Shown here: piece after piece, positions 25,836 to 33,913 of the stretch | How positions within the stretch are numbered: position 1 is the stretch's first letter | How the letters are laid out: each line of letters opens with the position of its first letter | Origin: Bacteroidota bacterium | GTDB taxonomy: Bacteria; Bacteroidota; Bacteroidia; Chitinophagales; Chitinophagaceae | DNA: 64,000 bases | NCBI GenBank assembly: GCA_023386555.1 | Contig: JAEWJK010000017.1 | Location: 1-64,000, forward strand | Reading direction: 5' to 3' | The notes under the pieces: model-generated | Database searches by the model: none | The model's input: the letters and a program-made list of their open reading frames with translations, nothing else | What the model was told of the DNA's origin: nothing | Program-made: the position numbers and the translations under genes

Positions 25836-25883
25836 TTTTTGGATGTTTTATTCTTTGGTAGTCCTCAATTAATATTAGCTGTA

Positions 25884-26438
25884 ATGAAATATTCGGCAGT
25901 GATTTTTTTCATCCTGTGTCTTTTTTTTGGTTGTACCATCAAAGGCAGTTTTCAAGGGCTCTATAGCTATTACAACAAAACAAGAACGTCGCAGCCAGGC
26001 CTTTTTGCTTCAGATTCCGCTATCTGTGAATTAGAAAATCAGGTGGCACCTAAAGTGTATATTATTAAAGGAATTGATCTTGCTAAATGTTTAAAAGAAC
26101 AGGAGAAAGCATTTGTGTATATATGGGCACCAAAATGTAAAAGCAAGTACTGCTATCCGATAAATTTTATACAGCAAAAAGCTGATAGCAGTGGTGCTGA
26201 ATTATTCATTGTAGCAGAGTATTTCGATAGTGAGTTGATGAACATCAGGTATAACATAGAGCGGCCAATATTTGGGCCTGATATAGAGTACTATAAAAGT
26301 AATAAAACGGCTAAATACCTGCCTGAGCTTCTTGCTGACATAGGAGTACCTAAGATGAACATCAGTAACGGCCGGATCCTTCTGTTCGAGAATGGTAGTT
26401 TTGTCAGCTCGTTTAGTTACCTCGGCGATCTAAAGTAA
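25884..26438 (+). CDS. Hypothetical lipoprotein, possibly thioredoxin-like
   Basis: ATG 25884 gives 184 residues, with signal MKYSAVIFFILCLFFGC ending in a lipobox Cys. In the mature part, AFVYIWAPKCKSKYCYP followed by AELFIVAEYFD recalls the beta-strand and Cys arrangement of thioredoxin folds, but the spacing is not CxxC, so redox activity is not claimed. The start is 48 bases after the preceding lipoprotein's stop, so the genes are probably co-transcribed. Confidence 0.7.
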   Translation: MKYSAVIFFILCLFFGCTIKGSFQGLYSYYNKTRTSQPGLFASDSAICELENQVAPKVYIIKGIDLAKCLKEQEKAFVYIWAPKCKSKYCYPINFIQQKADSSGAELFIVAEYFDSELMNIRYNIERPIFGPDIEYYKSNKTAKYLPELLADIGVPKMNISNGRILLFENGSFVSSFSYLGDLK

Positions 26439-26566
26439 TGCCTGGCACGAATACCTGTTAACAGAACATACGAATTCTTATAAGTCCGTGCTTAGGCTTG
26501 TGTCGGATAGGTTTTTATTAGTCCGAAGTAAAATCTTTTAAAATCATTAATCATTAAAAGCGATTT

Positions 26567-27835
26567 ATGAAAAGTAAATGGTTTTTATTATTCACACTGC
26601 CCGCTGCAGTTTACCTGTTTATTGCATTTGCCTCCTGTAATAAAGAAAAGAAGTGTGTAAAATGCATGGATGAAGCTCCTTTTGTAATAAAAGATTTGAA
26701 GCTCCAGATGGGGAACTTAGACATTACCATACAACAGACCCCGATCTGGGTAAAAAAAACATACGGAGATTTGAATTATGGAGATCAAAGGTTAACCGAT
26801 GATCAGTTCATGAAGATCAATTCCGCAATTGATAAATCCCATAGCCCTGAAGTGATCATTTTTTATTTCACTAAAACCTTAGTTGATAACGGCACTTTTG
26901 GTAACGAAGACATAAAAGGAATAAGTACGTTTACGATAGAAAATAAAATGGTAATGCATCATTTCTATGAAAATAAAAAAGGAGTATTTGAGCGTGACCC
27001 TTATCTGAGTGTACATACAAATGCGCTTTCCATAAATGCTGTTCTGGATATTAACCGCCAAAGAATAAAAACACCACAGAGTAGCATTTTGTTGTTAGAT
27101 CGGACACCTGCTGAAGGGTTTGTTATCCGCAATAAAACAGACATTTTGAGGAAAGTGGTGAATCATTACAGCGAAATTAAGGAGGCCGCAAATAGGCAGT
27201 TTCAGCGAGATACTCTTCCGTTGGAAGATGTGATTTTGCTTTTATCAGCTCAATATGATGAAGTAATGGCTTCATGTGGAGGATGGTGTTGGGAAAGCAT
27301 GCCGGGAACCTGTGTGCGGAATATTGACAGGCCCTACCCGGCATCATGGAGGTGTGAACAACGGAGCGGAGGTACCAGGGGCTGTAAAGCCACTACTTTA
27401 GAATCAGAAATAAGTGAATCTCAATCAGCCAGCGATGAAGAAATAGCAATGGCTTTTGATTACCGACTTCTTTATTCAGTCAGGGACGAGTTACTCAGCA
27501 GGAACAGCCTGGGTGCAAAATATCGGTCGTATTATTATTACTTTAGTGATGTGTATATAGCCGATATAGATCTGTCTCTTGCATTGGAAACAATGGAAGC
27601 ATTAATTGACCTGAATACTCAACTGGTGAAATTACAAGATACCTCCGGTGTATACGACCACGAGATATTTTTAGATGAACAGCTTCGAAGTAAGATACTG
27701 CATATTATGGAGCGCTATCGCAATGTCTACCATGACTATTATACGGAGCTGCTGATGAATGATTTTAAGAACGATATTGACATACTAATGTTCAATAAAA
27801 CGGTTACCGAGGTGAGGGAGCTTTTTGCCAGTTAA
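26567..27835 (+). CDS. Large hypothetical lipoprotein
   Basis: The 422-residue product has a signal peptide with lipobox FASC and then a second Cys-pair (KKCVKCMD). No family is recognised. Around residues 235-275 lies a Cys-rich segment (ASCGGWCWESMPGTC, later WRCEQ and RGCKA) with six cysteines, suggesting disulfides outside the cytoplasm. The flanks are helical, with an acidic Gln/Ser linker (ESEISESQSASDEE). It lies 128 bases after the previous gene and 23 before the next one. Confidence 0.7.
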   Translation: MKSKWFLLFTLPAAVYLFIAFASCNKEKKCVKCMDEAPFVIKDLKLQMGNLDITIQQTPIWVKKTYGDLNYGDQRLTDDQFMKINSAIDKSHSPEVIIFYFTKTLVDNGTFGNEDIKGISTFTIENKMVMHHFYENKKGVFERDPYLSVHTNALSINAVLDINRQRIKTPQSSILLLDRTPAEGFVIRNKTDILRKVVNHYSEIKEAANRQFQRDTLPLEDVILLLSAQYDEVMASCGGWCWESMPGTCVRNIDRPYPASWRCEQRSGGTRGCKATTLESEISESQSASDEEIAMAFDYRLLYSVRDELLSRNSLGAKYRSYYYYFSDVYIADIDLSLALETMEALIDLNTQLVKLQDTSGVYDHEIFLDEQLRSKILHIMERYRNVYHDYYTELLMNDFKNDIDILMFNKTVTEVRELFAS

Positions 27836-27858
27836 AAGTATCTTACTTTATCGATGTT

Positions 27859-28494
27859 ATGAGATCGCTCCTTGTTATATTATCACTAATTCCCGTGGCT
27901 TACCTATCATGTAAACCACGGGGATTAATTAGTTCATTTAATCAGTATTGCGATATCAATGCTCAACCAATATCATTATTGCTCAGTGATGGTGAAAATT
28001 TTGCATTGTGCGATAGTGCTGAAATATTCACCATTGATTCGTCAATCGATTTTCATGGTGTCCAAAATATTTTACTTGACTCATCTTTTTTTAATAAGCA
28101 TATCCAGTATTTCACTGGTAGATATCATGCAACAGACCAAGCAATCTGCATAGTGCTGTATTACGATTCAGGTATATCAAATAATGATACTGTCAAACCC
28201 AGCCTTGTCAGAGGTTTTGGTATTTATTCATTTACCGGAAAAGTCTTTATGCATAAGCTCTTTACAAAAAGAAAAGATGATTTTCTGGAAGTTGATGGTT
28301 TAACCACCAACACTTTTGCCATAGCCAGTAAACCAATAATGGATATAGCCAGGTATATCATATTTCCTAAACAAAAAAAGTTCAGCATAATAATAATAGA
28401 CAAGAATTTGCACGGGATAAATTATAATATCAGGGGTCCGGAATTACTCCAGCAAAAAGTCAATGAATTTATTGCTATGAAGAAAAAAAATTGA
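27859..28494 (+). CDS. Hypothetical lipoprotein
   Basis: The 211-residue product begins MRSLLVILSLIPVAYLSCKP, a short signal with lipobox YLSC. The mature part is beta-rich with no recognised motif. Its N-terminal layout and middle part (FYNSG-like strands, then a statement of IIIDKNLHGINY) loosely recall the start of the upstream 422-residue lipoprotein, so the two may be related, but I could not align them with confidence. It is the last of the four-lipoprotein run. Confidence 0.65.
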   Translation: MRSLLVILSLIPVAYLSCKPRGLISSFNQYCDINAQPISLLLSDGENFALCDSAEIFTIDSSIDFHGVQNILLDSSFFNKHIQYFTGRYHATDQAICIVLYYDSGISNNDTVKPSLVRGFGIYSFTGKVFMHKLFTKRKDDFLEVDGLTTNTFAIASKPIMDIARYIIFPKQKKFSIIIIDKNLHGINYNIRGPELLQQKVNEFIAMKKKN

Positions 28495-28720
28495 TGCTCA
28501 TGTCAGTACCTATTAGTCTGTATAAGTTTTAGGAAAGGATTCTATTTGTAGTGGGTCTCCATTGTATTGTAATCACCTAGGGAAAAGAAGAAAAGTACTG
28601 AATAGTTGCTTGCAACACCTAGATTTTCATTGTTATTTCCTACAGATTATCTCTGAAAAATAATATAGAGGTATTAAATGATGAATCTACTGCAATGTAG
28701 AAATCGAAAAAATGTTTAAA

Positions 28721-28734
28721 TTAGGGTACCCTAA
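28721..28734 (+). promoter_or_regulatory. 14-bp perfect palindrome before the LuxR gene
   Basis: TTAGGGTACCCTAA reads the same on both strands and ends 8 bases before the ATG at 28743. Its place suggests an operator, perhaps for the regulator itself. No clear promoter element accompanies it. Confidence 0.5.
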
Positions 28735-28742
28735 GCTAATTC

Positions 28743-29402
28743 ATGAAAAGACCACCCATAACTATTGTTATTGCAGATGACCATGAACTATTCCGTGCTG
28801 GTTTAAAGCATTTATTGGAAACCATAAAAGATGTGTCACTGGTTGGGGAATGCAACAACGGAAAAAAACTGGTGGATATCTGTCTTAAAGAAAAACCGGA
28901 TGTAGTAATTACAGATATTAAAATGCCGGTCATGGATGGCATAGAAGCTTCGCATATTATTACGTCGAAACTTCCTGATACAAATATCATCTGCATATCT
29001 TTTCTAGATAACGACTTCGCGATTGTAAAAATGCTTGAGGCAGGAGTTATTGGTTACCTGGTAAAGAATTCATCTATGGAGGAAGTTTCCGAAGCTATTA
29101 ATAATGCTAGAATGGGCAAGCCTTATTACTGTGATACTACAACTAAACTGCTAACAAAACTTATTATTGAAAGCAAGTTTGACCCTTATACAAAATCATC
29201 GGCATCGCTTTTTAATGAAAAAGAAATTGAAATGATACAGATGTTCTGCGAAGAAAAAACCTGCCAGGAAGTAGCTGCTGCCATGCACAAGAGTATACGC
29301 ACTGTTGAAGAATGGCGTAGCAAAATCATTGCTAAAATGGGCGTTCGTAATCTGGCCGGTATGGTGATATATTCCGTAAAGCACGGAATATATGAACTCT
29401 AG
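28743..29402 (+). CDS. NarL/LuxR-type response regulator, orphan
   Basis: The 219-residue protein has an N-terminal receiver domain (VIADDHELFRAGL with the acidic pocket, phosphoacceptor Asp58 in VVITDIKMPVMDG, Lys in GYLVKNSS). A C-terminal LuxR-type helix-turn-helix follows (LFNEKEIEMIQMFCEEKTCQ, then SIRTVEEWRSKIIAKMGVRN). The usual Arg-Glu of the first HTH helix (LTxRE) is replaced by FNEKE, a common Bacteroidota variant. No histidine kinase is next to it, so the signal is unknown; the adjoining lipoproteins are possible targets. Its stop overlaps the convergent thioesterase's stop in a shared CTAG. Confidence 0.88.
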   Translation: MKRPPITIVIADDHELFRAGLKHLLETIKDVSLVGECNNGKKLVDICLKEKPDVVITDIKMPVMDGIEASHIITSKLPDTNIICISFLDNDFAIVKMLEAGVIGYLVKNSSMEEVSEAINNARMGKPYYCDTTTKLLTKLIIESKFDPYTKSSASLFNEKEIEMIQMFCEEKTCQEVAAAMHKSIRTVEEWRSKIIAKMGVRNLAGMVIYSVKHGIYEL

Positions 29403-29839
29403 CATACTTCCTCTTTCAGTTTTTGTTTAGCGGCTTCAGGTAGGTTAACAACTTTCTTTATTTCATAATTATAACACAACATTCCTGTTTTTGCTTTACA
29501 GGCAAGAATATTTTTTTCTGAATTGATGATTTCAATTCTGTAATAAAGATCAAAACCTCTTGTATTAAAATCTATTGCCGCGACAAACACCTCAACTTCA
29601 TCACCATAATTCAATTCTGCTTTATATTCTAAGCCTGCATCTGCCATTATTAATCCAACACCTTCAACATTCAGTTCTTTATATCCATGCAGTTGTAAGA
29701 ACTGTTGTCTTGCTTCATGAATGAGTGAAAGAAAAACATCGTTGCCTACATGTCCACCATAATTCAGATCGGTGATGCGAATTTTGAGCTTTGTGCTGAA
29801 AGAAAATGTTTCGGGAAGTTCTATTTTGATGCGGTTCAT
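29399..29839 (-). CDS. Acyl-CoA thioesterase (hot-dog fold), intact copy C
   Basis: The 146-residue protein is of the 4-hydroxybenzoyl-CoA thioesterase type: FSTKLKIRITDLNYGGHVGND contains the region carrying the catalytic Asp, followed by FLSLIHEARQQFL, and strands such as VEVFVAAIDFNTRGFDLYYRI. It should hydrolyse acyl-CoA esters in the cytoplasm; the substrate is unknown. It is the undamaged member of three copies in the window (A at 16615, B at 24820). Upstream is rdgB on the same strand, 130 bases away, with a spacer of GATTTGAGATTTGAA iterations. Confidence 0.85.
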   Translation of the reverse strand: MNRIKIELPETFSFSTKLKIRITDLNYGGHVGNDVFLSLIHEARQQFLQLHGYKELNVEGVGLIMADAGLEYKAELNYGDEVEVFVAAIDFNTRGFDLYYRIEIINSEKNILACKAKTGMLCYNYEIKKVVNLPEAAKQKLKEEVC

Positions 29840-29969
29840 GAAGAAGGTTTGAGATTTGAAATTTCTGATTTGAGATTTGAATGGTAAAGGATGAATGGTC
29901 CGATTAATTAAATATTATCTCGACACCCTTCGAGTGCCTCATGGTGACAACAGAATTATTCTCCATCAA

Positions 29970-30548
29970 TCAAATATTCTTCAAAAAATCAATCAACTTA
30001 TCTGTTGCTTTTCTTCTATGGCTGTACACATTCTTTTCTTCTGTACTCATCTCTGCAAAAGTTTTATCGCTACCATTTGGAATAAAAACAGGGTCGTAAC
30101 CAAAACCTTTTTCACCACGTTGACCGTGTATGATCTTTCCTTCGCAGATACCTTCAAACAAATGCTGTTCATTACTCCATATCATGCAGATCACCGTTCT
30201 GAATCTTGCTGCTTTATTCTGATGAGCTGCAAGATTATTCAGCAGTTTATCAATATTACCCTGGAAGTTTCTGTCATCACCTGCATACCGGGCACTTTTT
30301 ACTCCAGGCTCTCCGTTCAATGCTTCTACTTCCAGTCCGGTGTCTTCACTAAATACGTTGGTACCAGATAGCCTGGATATCGTTGTAGCTTTTTCAACAG
30401 CATTTGCTTCCAGCGTGTCATGTGGCTCAGGAATATCAATATCAAATCCCGCTTCAACTAATGTGATGATGTTGAAACGATCTCCTATAACTGTCCTGAT
30501 CTCGTTAACCTTATTTTGGTTGTTGGTGGCAAAAATTATGGTATTCAT
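29970..30548 (-). CDS. rdgB: XTP/dITP pyrophosphatase (RdgB/HAM1)
   Basis: RdgB hydrolyses non-canonical purine triphosphates (dITP, XTP) to monophosphates, keeping them out of DNA. The 192-residue protein has the family marks: FATNNQNKVNEI at the N-terminus with the nucleotide-binding TNN-K, FSEDTGLEVEALNGEPGVKSARYAG, GEKGFGYDPVFIP, TFAEMSTEEKN and SHRRKA. It overlaps the next upstream gene on this strand by four bases (coupled translation). A 3' fragment of the same gene stands at 17246-17385. Confidence 0.95.
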   Translation of the reverse strand: MNTIIFATNNQNKVNEIRTVIGDRFNIITLVEAGFDIDIPEPHDTLEANAVEKATTISRLSGTNVFSEDTGLEVEALNGEPGVKSARYAGDDRNFQGNIDKLLNNLAAHQNKAARFRTVICMIWSNEQHLFEGICEGKIIHGQRGEKGFGYDPVFIPNGSDKTFAEMSTEEKNVYSHRRKATDKLIDFLKNI

Positions 30549-31144
30549 ATCTTAAACAAGTCTTTTAAACAAAGCCATAGTTTACTTTTTTCCATCCTGG
30601 CGTCGGTAGTAGTGCCAGCCATTTTTTGTAGTGGTGCCGATTGTACATACGAGCAGTTATTGAATGGCTGCACTTTATATTCCGGTATGCTAAAGGGCAA
30701 GTCAATTGCAGTAGTTTCCACCCCAAATAATAGCACAACAGCAGGCTGCAATTCTTTTCTGATGATAGCATCTGTTACCTGCTGATGATGCGTATTGATA
30801 ATGGCGACATCGGCAAGATTTAGTTTGCAGGCTGTTAGAATTGCTGATAATATCTGCAGCATAGCATCATCAAGGTGGATACAGGATGGGTCGTTTACAA
30901 TGATTGATATATGCTGATGGTTATTGCCGAGATACGAAAATGGCTTGTTGTGAAGCGGGATATCTGCCGGCTTTTCCAATTTTTCACTGACGAGAATCAT
31001 TTCGTCTGCACTGCCACCTTTAACATTCGTATTATTTTTTCTTCGAGGTTCTATTTCATTGTCAATCAATACTAAATTGGTCTTAAAAAGATCGGCAAGC
31101 AAGAAGTCCGGTAAAGTATTTTTCTCTAATTTCATTCTAATCAA
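30545..31144 (-). CDS. Hypothetical protein coupled to rdgB
   Basis: The 199-residue protein has no signal or membrane segment. The second half carries recognisable order (VLLFGVETTAIDLPFSIPEYKVQPF, then SKLWLCLKDLFK at the C-terminus), a pattern I associate with an uncharacterised Bacteroidota family whose gene often lies near core genes; a link to a DNA polymerase III accessory subunit is possible but not shown. Start codon at 31144, or an ATG three codons later (MKLEKNTL). Its stop overlaps the start of rdgB by four bases. It diverges from ilvE. Confidence 0.75.
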   Translation of the reverse strand: MIRMKLEKNTLPDFLLADLFKTNLVLIDNEIEPRRKNNTNVKGGSADEMILVSEKLEKPADIPLHNKPFSYLGNNHQHISIIVNDPSCIHLDDAMLQILSAILTACKLNLADVAIINTHHQQVTDAIIRKELQPAVVLLFGVETTAIDLPFSIPEYKVQPFNNCSYVQSAPLQKMAGTTTDARMEKSKLWLCLKDLFKI

Positions 31145-31208
31145 ATATTAACAAGCGTTAGCTTTTGGCGTAGTTTTTTTGTGTTTATTTGCATCAAATA
31201 TATACGTT

Positions 31209-32273
31209 ATGGTTGCTGCATTGGATATAAATATTACGAGAGTAGAGAGAAGCAAACTAAACGAAATGAGCCTTGAGAACATTCCGTTTGGTCGTTATTA
31301 TACCGATCATATGTTAGAAGCTGACTATGAGAATGGTGAGTGGAAGAATATAGAAATCAAACCGTACCAGCCTTTACTCTTAGAGCCATCAACAGCAGCA
31401 TTGCATTATGGGCAGGCTATTTTCGAAGGCATCAAGGCCTATAGGGATGAGGAGGGTAATGCATTCATCTTCCGTCCGAAAGATAATTTCAAAAGGTTTA
31501 ACCAGTCTGCCGAGAGAATGCAGATGCCATCTGTTCCGGAAGATATATTTATGGAAGGAATGAGAATGTTGGTGGAGATTGATAAGAACTGGATACCACA
31601 AAATGCGGATCATTCTTTATACATAAGACCTTTTATGTTTTCTTCTGATCCGTTGATAGGTGTTAAGCCGTCTGATACTTATAAATTTATGATTATACTG
31701 AGCCCGGCAGGCCCTTATTATAATCAGCCGATTCGTATTTACGTAGAGGAGAAATATGTAAGAGCTGCACCAGGTGGTGTTGGACAGGCAAAAGCTGCAG
31801 GTAATTATGGTGCCAGTATGTTTGCTACTGCAGAAGCAAAGAAAAATGGTTATGACCAGGTTTTATGGACGGATGCGATTGAACATAAATACGTTCAGGA
31901 AATTGGTACCATGAATGTGTTCTTCATTATTGGAGATACTGCTGTAACACCTTCACTGGATGAGGGAACGATCTTAGGTGGTGTTACAAGAGACAGTGCC
32001 ATGACCATTTTAAAAGAAATGGGCTTCAAAGTAGAGGAAAGGAGAATAAGTGTGGATGATTTGATCGATGCTCATAAAGCAGGATTACTGCATGAAGTTT
32101 TCGGAACAGGTACTGCGGCAACTATCACACAAATAAAAGAGCTTCGTTATAAAGATTATGTAATGGAGTTTGATATTGCAAGATCTGCGACCGCACCTGA
32201 ACTGAAGAAGCGTTTAACAGACATCAGGGAAGGGAAGACAGAAGACAAGCATGGATGGATGTATAAGATATAA
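31209..32273 (+). CDS. ilvE: Branched-chain amino acid aminotransferase
   Basis: IlvE transfers the amino group between glutamate and the keto acids of Leu, Ile and Val, using PLP. The fold-type IV family is plain from PFGRYYTDHML, HYGQAIFEGIKAYR, RPKDNFKRFNQSAERM, the PLP Lys195 in GQAKAAGNYGAS, TMNVFFII and GTILGGVTRDSAM. ATG 31209 (354 residues) is preferred over the upstream in-frame ATG at 31179, which would add ten residues (MCLFASNIYV) outside the conserved domain. It is single and followed by a terminator. Confidence 0.95.
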   Translation: MVAALDINITRVERSKLNEMSLENIPFGRYYTDHMLEADYENGEWKNIEIKPYQPLLLEPSTAALHYGQAIFEGIKAYRDEEGNAFIFRPKDNFKRFNQSAERMQMPSVPEDIFMEGMRMLVEIDKNWIPQNADHSLYIRPFMFSSDPLIGVKPSDTYKFMIILSPAGPYYNQPIRIYVEEKYVRAAPGGVGQAKAAGNYGASMFATAEAKKNGYDQVLWTDAIEHKYVQEIGTMNVFFIIGDTAVTPSLDEGTILGGVTRDSAMTILKEMGFKVEERRISVDDLIDAHKAGLLHEVFGTGTAATITQIKELRYKDYVMEFDIARSATAPELKKRLTDIREGKTEDKHGWMYKI

Positions 32274-32292
32274 TCTGTTATGAAAAGATAAG

Positions 32293-32320
32293 AAAGCCTC
32301 ACTTTTTGGTGGGGCTTTTT
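32293..32320 (+). terminator. ilvE terminator
   Basis: Arms 32293-32302 and 32309-32318 (one G-T pair) with a six-base loop precede a T-run. Confidence 0.8.
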
Positions 32321-32563
32321 GTTTGGATTAGACTAGGTTCAGGAAATCCCTGGGAAAGGGTTAGATAATGGTTAGGAAAGGGTTAGGATTGGTTTGGGTT
32401 AGAGTAGTAGTCTGTAGGAGGTTGATAGGGAGTAAACCAGGAGTAGGGATAACTTAGATGTGATTTGTATAAGTTATCTATTGGGTTAAAAAGGGATTGC
32501 TGACGGTGATGGCATTAAAAAAAACGTTGTTTATTAAGTTTTAGCAAATTCCTTTTCAGCTTT

Positions 32564-32595
32564 TTTGGAATTTCACTTTACACCTGTTACCTTTG
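32564..32595 (+). promoter_or_regulatory. rpsL-rpsG promoter
   Basis: TTTG (32564-32567), 20 bases, then TACCTTTG (32588-32595) is an exact Bacteroidota promoter, 38 bases before the rpsL start. Confidence 0.8.
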
Positions 32596-32633
32596 CCGTC
32601 CCAAAAAAAGGGATAAATTAAAAAGGTTCAATA

Positions 32634-33014
32634 ATGCCTACAATACAGCAGCTGGTAAGAAAAGGCCGGGAAATCATCAGGGCAAAAAGCAAATCAAGAG
32701 CTTTGGATGCTTGTCCTCAACGTCGTGGAGTATGTACAAGGGTGTATACCACAACACCTAAGAAGCCTAACTCGGCTTTACGTAAGGTGGCGAAAGTACG
32801 TTTGACCAACAAGATCGAGGTGATCGCTTATATTCCTGGTGAAGGTCATAATTTACAGGAGCACTCGATTGTATTGATTCGTGGTGGTCGTGTGAAGGAT
32901 TTACCGGGTGTTCGTTATCACATTGTTCGTGGTTCTTTGGATACTGCAGGTGTAAAAGACCGTAAGCAGAGCCGTTCTAAATACGGAACGAAGAAAGAGA
33001 AAGCGAAGAAATAA
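32634..33014 (+). CDS. rpsL: Ribosomal protein S12
   Basis: S12 sits at the decoding centre of the 30S subunit. The 126-residue sequence is typical: [13 protein letters not shown], then [17 protein letters not shown] with the Lys that in other bacteria mutates to streptomycin resistance (here wild type), and [25 protein letters not shown]. It is followed by rpsG after 115 bases, which contain a 9-bp hairpin. Confidence 0.98.
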   Translation: MPTIQQLVRKGREIIRAKSKSRALDACPQRRGVCTRVYTTTPKKPNSALRKVAKVRLTNKIEVIAYIPGEGHNLQEHSIVLIRGGRVKDLPGVRYHIVRGSLDTAGVKDRKQSRSKYGTKKEKAKK

Positions 33015-33051
33015 GCTAAGTACGATTTACGAAGTACGAACTACGAAATTC

Positions 33052-33087
33052 AAAACTTTAATATTAACTCCGGCTGAGTAAAGTTTT
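33052..33087 (+). promoter_or_regulatory. Hairpin in the rpsL-rpsG spacer
   Basis: AAAACTTTA (33052-33060) pairs perfectly with TAAAGTTTT (33079-33087). It ends 42 bases before rpsG and could be a processing or translational control site; in E. coli S7 binds the rpsL-rpsG spacer to repress its own operon. A role here is inferred. Confidence 0.45.
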
Positions 33088-33129
33088 AATACTTGAAGAA
33101 GTTCAGCCATTAAATAAAAATTAAATACA

Positions 33130-33597
33130 ATGCGTAAAGCACAAGCCAAGAAACTCCCTTTAGCACCTGATGGTCGTTTTAACGATAAACTGGTTACCCG
33201 TTTCATTAATAACTTAATGTGGGATGGAAAAAAGAGTACTGCCATCAATATTTTTTACGATGCGGTAGATAAGATCACCAAAACTACAGGTGAAGACGGG
33301 TACGAAGTATGGAAAAGAGCTTTGGCCAATGTAACTCCTGCTGTAGAGGTTAAAAGCCGTAGAATTGGTGGTGCTAACTTCCAGATCCCTTCTGAGGTTC
33401 GTGCTGATAGAAAGATATCTTTAAGTATCAAATGGTTGGTTCGTTACAGCCGTGAAAGAAACGGAAAAACGATGGCCGATAAACTTGCTAACGAATTGAT
33501 CGCAGCAAGCAAAGGTGAAGGTGCTGCTTTTAAAAAGAAAGAAGATACCCACCGTATGGCAGAAGCCAATAAGGCTTTCTCACATTTCAAGATTTAA
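33130..33597 (+). CDS. rpsG: Ribosomal protein S7
   Basis: S7 starts assembly of the 30S head by binding 16S rRNA. The 155-residue sequence has the normal marks: MRKAQAKKLPLAPDGRFND, KLVTRFINNLMWDGKKS, ALANVTPAVEVKSRRIGGANFQIPSEV and RMAEANKAFSHFK. A terminator follows at once. The expected next genes of the str operon (fusA, tufA or rpsJ) are absent here. Confidence 0.98.
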   Translation: MRKAQAKKLPLAPDGRFNDKLVTRFINNLMWDGKKSTAINIFYDAVDKITKTTGEDGYEVWKRALANVTPAVEVKSRRIGGANFQIPSEVRADRKISLSIKWLVRYSRERNGKTMADKLANELIAASKGEGAAFKKKEDTHRMAEANKAFSHFKI

Positions 33598-33913
33598 ACA
33601 CAATAGTTTATATTAAAAAAAGCCGCATTAGCGGCTTTTTTTATTTTTCGTCTGCAGGGGTAATTGTTTCTTAGAGTCAGATTAAAAATTTTATGATCCT
33701 ATTTTAATGCTTTAAGTGTTAAAAATATTCCTACTTTTAAAGCCCTTTAACAGAATTCCTTAGTTACTCATGTTTATTCCTTTTATTACGGATGATCTCC
33801 GGTATTTGTTTTTCACGCTTTGCTATTGAAATTCAAGTGTAATAATTGTGTGTATCATGGTGTATTCGGGGTTTTGTTAAATTGCTTTAATCATTTATCA
33901 ACAACCAGGGATC
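33598..33913 (+). other. Gap between rpsG and the adhesin operon
   Basis: Besides the rpsG terminator the stretch is A/T-rich without a gene. It must carry the promoter of the large downstream operon, but no exact TTG-N19/20-TAnnTTTG match was found; TATTTG near 33802 is the nearest. Confidence 0.5.
33615..33642 (+). terminator. rpsG terminator
   Basis: AAAAAAGCCGC-ATTA-GCGGCTTTTTTT is a strong intrinsic terminator 18 bases after the rpsG stop. Confidence 0.9.

Larger units (their letters stand above)
32274..32633 (+). other. Gap before rpsL
   Basis: It holds the ilvE terminator, a G-rich tract (32351-32402) with four GGGTTAG-like units, and the rpsL promoter. No gene is seen. Confidence 0.6.

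Noticed and set aside
29895..30371. Plus-strand ORF of 158 codons over rdgB
   Set aside because: It is antisense to rdgB, whose family motifs are unambiguous; the similar start to the adhesin's upstream frame merely reflects the duplicated spacer.
32351..32402. Telomere or integration site reading of the GGGTTAG units
   Set aside because: The units are few and irregularly spaced, with no other sign of a chromosome end; kept only as a low-interest structural note.
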